Below, in pieces: positions 55,444 to 64,000 of a DNA stretch of 64,000 nt. This stretch comes from Toxonevra muliebris (lineage: Eukaryota > Arthropoda > Insecta > Diptera > Pallopteridae). Position numbers and translations under genes: made by a program. The notes beneath the pieces were generated by a model. The model did not search any database, was not told the DNA's origin, and saw only the letters and a list, made by a program, of their open reading frames with translations. Location of the stretch: assembly GCA_963691655.1 (NCBI GenBank), contig OY829326.1, positions 52,941,776 to 53,005,775 of the forward strand, read 5' to 3'. Each line of letters starts with the position of its first letter. Position 1 is the stretch's first letter.

Positions 55444-58400
55444 TGTCATTTTATTTTAATGTAGAAGCAATATTCGCAAGTTGTTTCATTCGAGAGAGAG
55501 TTGAGTTGGGTTGGGTTCTTTTACCATCGTTTCAACTGATCGTTATTGACGACATCAATGGACGAAATTGAACAAAAGTCCAGTCAAAGTTAAAACTTAT
55601 GCAGAGTTTCTAGCTGAGTAAAGTATCTTTTACGATCCTAAGGCACTTGTAAGAAAATGCAGTTAAGCTCAGCTAAAATAAAGAAAAGCTTTTTAGCTTC
55701 TTAATTTGAAATAAATGTTTGCAAGCAAAAATCTTTTGTCATCATCACTGCCTAGACCAGTGTCGGCCATTCAACTATTGGAATATGTGTGAAAAAATGT
55801 ATTACTTATTAATATACCAAATTATTATTTTACAAGAAGTAACTATAGTGGATTAAACCACAGATAATCATCAATTTTTTTTTAATCAATTATATTCGTA
55901 TAAATTTTACAAACAATTAAAATAATTTCTACATAGAAATGGCTGCATTACATTTTCATGCTAGAAATAAAACCCCAATCGACAATCAACGAATCGAAGT
56001 GTCGTCAATCGATTTGCAATCAATACCAGCCAACAAATAACCTAGAGTGGTTAAAACGTTTTAATTGCCACTCATTTTAAAACTGGGTGTCATTTCGAAG
56101 TAATTACACTTTGTCAAAGTAAAAAATATAGAAGACTGTAGGTAATAATTTCTTGCCATTGGGAAAAATTGCCATTGAGCAAAACTGGTGGCACTGGCAG
56201 TGAATGTGGCCTTCTATTTGCGAAGCAGGAAGACAGGCTACCAAGCAGGCAGGTAGGCATGCAGGCTAGTAGTCAAGTATTTCAGCAGTCTTCAGCAGTG
56301 ATCGTGTGAATCAGCCAGCGTGCTAACGAATTCAATTGCATGTGATTGTTGCTGGTTGCATTCCAAAGCTTAATAGATTCTCCATATGCATGTAGAGGCG
56401 TGTCAATTGTTGCAATTACTTTTCTTTTATTATTGTGAAGTATACGTACTATATATTCGTATTTCAATTTGAGAAATGATTGTAATGCGTAACAGGATAC
56501 TCAAACTGCATCATTGTTGTTGTCCGCGTCGTTGGTGCGCAGCAGCTCGCTCCATGCTCCATGGCTGCAATTGGATTGCCTTTCATAGAATTGTAAAGAA
56601 TATTTAGTTTTGCGGTTGCATACTCGTTGGTTGGTTGGTTGTTGTTATTGCTTTTGTGTGTGTCGTGTGGCAGAAGCGTGTTTTGATGAGGTGCGCGTTG
56701 TTCAGTTGAAGCGGCGGTAACGGCAACAACAACAACATCAACAGCACCGTGTAGTACTATACGAGCACTCTTTTTAATTGTAAGCCGATTGCGGTGTGGT
56801 GTGTCAGATTATGTGCGGATATCGTTTTGCTATTCACTCAGTCATTCAGTCGCACATTTGCACATACCCGTACTCACTATAGAATGATGTATAGAATTCA
56901 TTAAAGAATTATTTACGTGTATTGTTATAATCAATACAATGAATCATGTCTGTTGTGTTGTTAAATTTGTTAAAAGCTTAAAAGCTTGAAGCGACAATCC
57001 AACTAATTTGCAGCTAATTAACAAGTATTTCAATTTCCAATATGATTGATTTCTCTTAATTAATTTCAAAGGAAAATATAATGCAACTTATTTGTAACTA
57101 CTTCCCTTTCCCACTGAATGCACTCAGAGAAAAAATGCTCTTCACATAAATCAAATGCACAAATAAGGATTTGAAACTACAGTGTATTTTACACTAGGAA
57201 TGTTCTCGAGTAGTCTAAATTCTAGGGTAGCCGTTCTAATCCCTGTGGCCAAAACTGATAAAGCCTAGTCCTTTTTAGGCCTTCACATTATATAAGGTAT
57301 ACCGCGTAAAACTCAAGTCTGCTTATAGTTAGTTAGACCTATGAATAAAGTTATAGAAAACAATGGGCGAACCGATGGTAAACAAAATGAGTTATGTAAG
57401 TCTTATCTATGTTTGGACTCTCAAGCTATATAAGGAAAACTATGTGTAAAGCAGAGACGCTAGGGCAGATTCTGAGATCGCTTCAGATAAATTAAATTGA
57501 TAAATAATGATATAAGATATCTTCAGCAACAGCTTGAAAAACTCGTTTTTTATTTTGCCTTTTTCGATAATTCAAGATGTATTAAATTTGGAAAAAAAAA
57601 GGTTGTTTGGCTTTGGGAAAGCTCATGAGCTTTCATCCTACAGGGTGGACTGTGCCGCGAACACAGGGACACATAGAACTTTAACCCATTAAAGCCTGCA
57701 CATAGATCCCGCAGCACGATTGTCTTTAAAATCGTTGGAGATGTTCACATAGTCAATAGAAGTTGCCTTGCTAAATTCCAGATGGGTAACTTCACACATT
57801 TCGGAGATTCGGAATGGGTATTTAAACACCCAACCTGCTATTCTGAGTTTTGTCATCTGTTTCGCGAAGTAAACAAATGAAAATGTTGGGCGTACAGATA
57901 GAGCGAGTCATCTACTACAAATAATCACAAAACGTGCCCGTTTTTGTCAATGTGATGTCAAAACAGAGTTTGGTTTCAAAAATTATGAAGCATTTCTGCA
58001 TTCCGAAAAATGCGAAAAAATGCCAAGAAAATCACAGAAAATAAATTTCAAAGTTCCATTTCTTAAATTGTCTAGATAAAAATCCCATTCCATTTCGCCG
58101 GATAACCAGAGTCCTACAGATTAATAAAATCAAAAACTTTTTTGTTTCAGATAAGTGGAACTTGTGATTTTATGGTCATCGATGGCTCATGTTTTTTTGG
58201 AGGCATCTATTTTCACATTATGTGGAAGTCCCCCTTAAAACAGAGTCGAATTCAGGGAATTTTAGTAACGTAGAAATATTTTTGTGTAGAGCCCTAGCTT
58301 GATTCCAATAAGTATTTAAATATATTATGTTATAGGTTGAGGTGATTTTATTCTAATTAAGCACCCACTTAGGCTAGTAAAGCTCAATTTATTACCTAAT

Positions 58401-61400
58401 ATAGGTGTTACATATAAGATAAAGAGTTATTTTTTCTTCCATTTTCTTGTGGTTAGTTTACCAATTAAAACTATTGGCTGGTAACAGTTAATAACATATA
58501 TAACAATGAAACCCCACATTAGCTGGACTTTTAAGATGGAGTACTCAGGGTTTAAAATAGATATATTAAAAGTAACCTATAAAATAAAAGAAATAAAATA
58601 TCTCTGAAAGCTTGTTTTGAATTTTCAAAAGTCATAACTAGGATGAAAAATATGTGTAGGGAGCTTGCTCCATAAACGAGCGAATCATCATGTTCAAGTA
58701 GGATGTATGACAGCAGTTCGTGTTGTTCTATTGAAAGCATGAACTAATGACATAAATCTCTGCAGATTATCAATTATAAAAATATCAATAGAATTAAGTC
58801 GTACAATTAACATTTCGGCGAATTGAAATACAATCAATTGTGCTGGAAACCCTGCTTTTCCCTAGCAGCTTTATTGCTTGATGTTGAAACCAGTAGATGA
58901 AGGAAAGGCACTTGAGATTACTATGGAAGCACATGTGAGTTTCTTTCTCACTATCTCTTATGAGTTGCTTGCACTTCAAGGCGCCTAAAGCTTCCATATA
59001 ATAACCAAAGTTGTTGTTATTCCCTTCTAAAAATTAACCTTGGTTTATTTAATGAAGATTTCTAAAATTTTTCGGGTCTGGCGGTAAGCTCCCATGAGCA
59101 TTATTTTGAAGAAAATTCGATTATAATCGATCATTGTATGGGAAGTTTGTATGTATGGTGAGGTTACTCCAAATCCCCCCCCGCCCCCCCCCCCCCCCTG
59201 GATCCGATAGTATACCAACCTATAAAATAATTTTTTCCAGATCTTTATCTTCAAGGCATCATTGAAAAAGCGTCGACTGGAACTGAAATGAAAAAAAAAA
59301 TTCGACAAAATGGCGCGTTGTTGAAATTTACTTTACGAAAACAGACCGTTTTTCACTCCTTTTTGTATGTAAAAAGTAAGAAGTATTTAACGTTTTTTAG
59401 TTCCTGCGATAAGCACTGGTTTTCTGAATAATATACTAAAATTTGAGACGAATCTGTCGAGTACTTTTTGTTTTTTTTTGTCCCACCGTGCAGAAAAATA
59501 TAGTTTCGAGATAAATGAGTTTAAACTTCAGTCGGCCATTTTACTTGCTTCTGCGCTCACCTGCTAAATAGGCTGTAGAAGTCAAAATACTGGAAATATT
59601 GATACGAAAATTTTACAGTATACTTTTAAAAGTCTATACTTTTGAAATATAAAAAAAAATCAATTTTTTGAAAAATCTAGACCAGAAGGTGGCCTTAATA
59701 TTTATAATCAAAAATATATGATAAAATATTTTCCATCTTAGGCCCAGTTAGGCTGTTTTAAATTTTTACCACAGATATATGTTGTTTGTAGCTTAAAATA
59801 ATTCGTTCACAGGTTGCTTGAATGTTTAAAGATTTGAATGGCTATCAGTCTTTATATTCACCCATGACCATGAAGTGTTTCTCAATATTTCACAAGGGTT
59901 AACAAATCGTATAGTGTGAAGTCGTGGAATTTTTTACAAGAATTTATTTTTTTGAAATTATTTTTTTAAAATATTTTACAACTTAATAGACGATCACATA
60001 ACAACAACGATTCAATCAATGACTGCAAATACAAGACAAGACTGAGCTGCAATATTCAATTTTTCAAGGCAATGAATGAATGAGTAAATGACTGAATGAA
60101 GGTACACCCAAACAGAAAATTTGCATTTAATGTGAATAGACTATAGGATATTTAAAAGTGCAAACTGTCAACATATACTTGGTATTACTATGACAGCTGA
60201 GCTAATGTCATCATTAAAACCGTTTAGCTAAGGTAAAAAAAAAAATGTAGGTACAGCTGTAATTTCACAAATACCGATACGTTCATATGTTCATCATAAC
60301 ACTGCATTTGAAATAGCAATAACAAACACAAACCAACCAACCAACCATCAACCACCAACCGTGCCAGCGAGTATTATAGAGTAGATACCTGCATACATAT
60401 AGACAATAATTAAATTGCAGCGTAGCACAAAAACTAAAGACAAGCAGCGCATGCTCAGCACACATTCAAAATAAAATGCTGCCAAGTTTTTGTTGCTGTC
60501 ATTATTGAGACGACTGGGTGGCTGGCTGACTGACTGTCTGCCTGCCTACACTTGATGACATGCTGTTGTTGCTGTTGGGAATGCTGTTGGTATTGCTGTT
60601 GCTACTAATAACAATGACAACGATGATGATAATGATGATGATGAGGTTGATGTGTAAACACCATTAGTTAGTTGATTGGATGAATGAATGAATGCAGTAT
60701 GCACAATATAATTTTCAATTGTTTGGTTGTATCCTATATGTATCTAAAGTTGTATGCTTACAATGCATGATGTGCAAAAGTATCTATAGGTAGATATAGA
60801 AATCATCAACATCGAATAAAATCTACTTACGCATGCGCAAAGTGCACACACTTACTTGTCATTTTGCATTAAATATGTTTTTGTTTTTAGTTTTTGTCAT
60901 GTTGTGGTATTAAACATATGACGTTGGTGAATGTTGATATTGGTGGTGCTGATGGCTGGTGGCTGGCGGTGGTGTACACAATATTGGCACAGTTGGCCTC
61001 AATGCCTATTGAAATTGTCATATTTGCGTGAAATTATGTCATGTTTATGACTGACGGAATGTCAAACAGTACCAATGTAATAAGTGCATATGCAATTAGT
61101 AATTTAATGCGCATTATGATAATACTTTAATTATATACTCGTATGTGCTTACATTCGAAATTATATGCGTGATACTTCTGCATTGAGTTCTGGCAGAAAG
61201 ACTGAAATTATTTGTACGATCAGGGGCTGGATTCCGTAACAGTGAGAAAAAGAAAAGTTTATACCGCTCAGGAAAAAAACACAAATTACAAGTTAACACA
61301 ATTTTCAGTGTACACCCGAAAACTCATAGTTAGGGACGTCAACCCCAGATGATTTCACTGGTGAAATTTTTGAAATTTTTTTTCACTAGAAAAATACTAA

Positions 61401-61942
61401 GCGTTCAGAATAGACCGCATACTCACGCCAAGTTTGTATGCCAATACAAATAAGTGTGTTTAGTTTCATGTAATTTACTTCAATATTTTAGCTGATATCA
61501 CGCTTTGAAAATTTCATTTGCATGGTGTGTGGGCGTGACTTCTAGCCGATTTCACCCATTTTTCAAACGAAACCTCATGATACGCTAAGAAATCGATTTT
61601 GAATGAAAAAAAATTTTGCTGTCAAATACCCCATAGTGCGCCGATTGCATTAGCACTAGAAACCCTAATTTTAATGATTAAAAACAAGAATTAGAATTGA
61701 GACAATCGTAAGTTTAAGAGGTCGTTAGAACTCAAGTAATTACTTCGATTAATAGAATTGTACAAAGCTAATTCTGTATTTTCCTTTCCAAATTTACTTT
61801 CACCTAGAAATCTTCACCTGAAATTTAAACTTTTACAAAATCAACCAAATGGTATATTCATACTTCTATTGATCATAGATTGCTTAAAATATTTGCGTGT
61901 GAATGTTAAAGTCTTGACTGAATCGGTGTTTTCATTGAAGCC
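55444..61942. other. Long non-coding stretch downstream of the secreted-protein gene
   Basis: No further gene is supported. Notable contents are GCAGGCAGGTAGGCA-type repeats (56225-56265), GTTGGTTGGTTG (56628-56645), a perfect 18-base palindrome at 57617-57634 and a C-run at 59175-59199 with a single G. There are also AACCAACCAACC repeats (60331-60346) and ATGATGATG repeats (60621-60644). A 59490-59530 segment resembles the dispersed TTTCGAGATAA motif at 690-710. Confidence 0.4.
59175..59199. repeat. Poly(C) run interrupted by one G
   Basis: 24 of 25 bases are C, in AT-rich surroundings. No flanking element boundary could be set. Confidence 0.9.
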
Positions 61943-61950
61943 ATTACAGT

Positions 61951-62731
61951 TAGTGATGATTCGATACAAGTAAAAACTCGATACTTTTCATTCGATTCAA
62001 GAACTTTTGTTACTCGATGCTATAACATAAGTACTTTACTTGTTATCGGAAAAAGGGTCAGTATCGGATACTCGATACTTTTGGAAAATATTTATTTAAA
62101 AAACTTAAATATTGCTATACAATATTTAAAATTGTGGATCATTTTACAATATTTTACAGCAATCAATAATATATATATATATTCAAAATACTACTGCAGA
62201 ATTATTCAAAATATTTCAGTCCATTATTGCAGTATTTCAATATATGACAATATTGCAGTAGCAGTACAGTATTGAAGTTCTATAAAATATTTCCGGCCAT
62301 GCATGTAGAACATAATGTTTATTGAAACCTTTTCATTAAAATAAAATATTTTTAACAAGCTTTAATCTGTTGATTAGTTTTTCCTCTATTATAAATTTTC
62401 TAACGATTTGCTAAATTAAATTAACGTCATTTCTATATGATTCACGTGTTTCCAGCGGAAATATCTCAAAACCGTGATTTATTGGCGAAAAACTCGTAAT
62501 GAGTAGTGTAAACTGTAGGCTAAACCATATTGTATCACAATGGGCCGTTTTGGCCTGAATGTTTTCCTTGACAACCACTTAAAAAGAAGCATAATTTTTC
62601 TCTTTAAACGAGTATTCGATACAAGTACATATTCGATACTTTTCCCGATATTTTCGGTTGCATCGATACTTTTATTCGATACAAGTAATGAGTAAAAGTA
62701 TCGATACTATGTGGGTATCGAATCAACACTA
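61951..62731. mobile_element. Non-autonomous hAT element (781 bp) with GATAC-rich ends
   Basis: The left end begins TAGTGATGATTCGATAC and the reverse complement of the right end begins TAGTGTTGATTCGATAC, with similarity continuing to a shared CGATACTTTT about 40 bases in. Both termini contain many CGATAC copies in both orientations, likely transposase-binding repeats. The left flank is ATTACAGT (61943-61950). The right flank begins ATTACAG (62732-62738), and its final T is displaced to 63769 by a second insertion, so the original 8-bp duplication was perfect. There is no coding capacity: the frame at 62081-62275 is an AT-rich by-product. Confidence 0.9.
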
Positions 62732-62738
62732 ATTACAG

Positions 62739-63760
62739 CAGGGCCGTAGCCAGAAATTTTTTTCGGGGGGGGTTTTCAGAAAATATTCATAAATAATTTT
62801 TATCAAACTGATTTTGAAATACAATAAATTAAATCAATGATACATTTGATGGACCCTATAAAATTAAAATTTTAGGAAAAATTTTTCGACTTTTTTGTAA
62901 TCTTAACCTCAAAAAAATGGCAAAAAGTGACAAAAAATTCCCAGTATAATCAAATTAAATTTTTTCAAATAAATATTATTCAATTTGCATTCTAGTGCAT
63001 TTTTTCCCCCCACTACTGATGATGTACCCAACCTTAAAAAAATTACCAAAAATTGAAGAGGCTAATTATTTTCAAATGATCATCATTGGGAATTTGAGCC
63101 ATTATCAATAATAAGGAGCCCAGATGAGGTTCGCTTATAATCCCTAAATTCGTGAAGTCACAGCATTGAAAGAGATCATTCTAGTTGTGGTGCTCTGAGC
63201 AATAATGCGTTGAAAAATTAATTTTAAGATGGATTTTGCTAATAAGATGGAGTTTTTGCGAAAGAATTTTTCACGTTGAACACGAATCTGAGGTCAAAAA
63301 CTTCCCATTACGTCACGTTTAAGGAAAAAAGTGGGGTTCAATCAAGTCTTATTTTACAAGAATCCGATAATTTTTTCTATTTTTATTAATTTTTAAACTT
63401 TTCAAACTGATTCAGGACGAAACCTTAAATCAAAAACAGTTACTGACCCAGAAAAACTATGAATGCAGGAGTGCTCAGTATCTCCTTCTCTTTTTGAGTC
63501 CGTAGTCAAACCTCATGTCGAAGAAAACAAATCGGATTTGATCGCATAGTGTAACTAAGATTTCAAATTTATTTTTTATATTTGACTTTTTAGAAAAAAC
63601 CGATGGAAGTAAAAAATATCGTTAAACAGATTTTATTTTGACTTTATTTCCATCCATTGGCAATTAATCTCAAAAATTAGAATAAAGTTTCCACATTTCG
63701 GGGGGGGGGGGGGGGGCGGGGGTCAGAACCCCCAAAACCTTCCCCCTAAATACGGCCTTG
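62739..63760. mobile_element. Non-autonomous hAT element (1022 bp) with G-rich ends, inserted in the target duplication of its neighbour
   Basis: The left end begins CAGGGCCGTAGCCAG and is followed by CGGGGGGGGTTTT. The reverse complement of the right end begins CAAGGCCGTATTTAG, and a G17 run lies at 63701-63717. The flanks are identical octamers AATTACAG (62731-62738 and 63761-63768), a perfect hAT-type duplication. The interior shows no transposase. Homopolymer G ends make it prone to slippage, so the run length may be uncertain in the assembly. Confidence 0.9.
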
Positions 63761-63768
63761 AATTACAG

Positions 63769-64000
63769 TATACAATCTGTTTACATTATTTTATTTCCCA
63801 TTGCCCACCTTACTTTCCTAATCAGCACACTGATATATATTCATAGACGGATCTCGTGCTGTTTAAAAAAAAAATTTATATAGATAAATAAAATTATAAT
63901 ATAAGTGCATTAATAACTATAAAAATTATACCACTTACTATTATTGCCATTTTATCGTAATTGTCTTTTAATATCATATTATTTTTTTTAATAACAGCAT
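63769..64000. other. AT-rich sequence to the window end
   Basis: This resumes the original target sequence (TATACAATCTG) after the nested hAT insertions. No gene is visible. Confidence 0.5.

Noticed and set aside
59100..59310. Poly(C) run and flanks as a hAT element like the one at 62739
   Set aside because: No matching second terminus or 8-bp duplication could be found around it.
1..64000. CRISPR arrays, operons, bacterial promoters, LTR retrotransposons
   Set aside because: No regularly spaced repeats, no bacterial gene arrangement and no paired long terminal repeats were seen. The window is insect nuclear DNA.

Overview
The window reads as nuclear DNA of a higher (schizophoran) fly. It is strongly AT-rich, dotted with ACATACATACATATGTA-type simple repeats and CAG/CAA runs. 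It carries two eukaryotic tRNA-Ser(AGA) genes with internal A and B boxes, and its retrotransposon and DNA-transposon families are of insect type. A tephritid fruit fly is my best guess, but this is an inference from overall texture and TE types, not proof. There is no bacterial-style gene packing, operon, CRISPR array or phage.

Only one convincing host protein gene is visible: an intronless 286-codon gene at 54473-55333 (+). It encodes a secreted protein rich in Ala, Pro, Gln and Tyr, and has a matching TATA box, initiator and poly(A) signal. Two identical 82-nt tRNA-Ser(AGA) genes lie on the + strand at 15457-15538 and 40104-40185. The rest is intergenic or intronic sequence with a heavy load of decayed mobile elements.

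Layout. 0-7 kb: an uninterrupted RNase H ORF (720-1208, -), a 916-bp non-autonomous hAT element with a perfect 8-bp target duplication (4096-5011), and a retrotransposon RNase H/C-terminal pseudogene split by a younger retrotransposon insertion (5280-6600). 7-21 kb: a TTA-flanked foldback element, a hAT element, an A-rich minisatellite, a hAT transposase remnant, tRNA 1, two mariner-type transposase pseudogenes and two short inverted-repeat elements. 22.8-24.7 kb: a 5'-truncated non-LTR retrotransposon with an open reverse-transcriptase frame and poly(A) tail. 28-32 kb: an AT-rich duplicated block, a deleted mariner, a 202-bp piggyBac-type MITE and a 760-bp foldback. 34-45 kb: two decayed RNase H retroelements, tRNA 2 and a 2.7-kb Jockey/CR1-type element that lost most of its endonuclease. 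47-50 kb: an internally deleted hAT element and an RTE-like fragment. 54-56 kb: the secreted-protein gene. 62-63.8 kb: two hAT elements, the second inserted exactly in the target duplication of the first, so their order of arrival can be read directly.

I did not find a new enzymatic or defence system. The strongest observations are the datable nested insertions and the terminal/subterminal repeat organisation of several apparently undescribed non-autonomous transposons. Family assignments rest on motif recognition by eye, without database searches.
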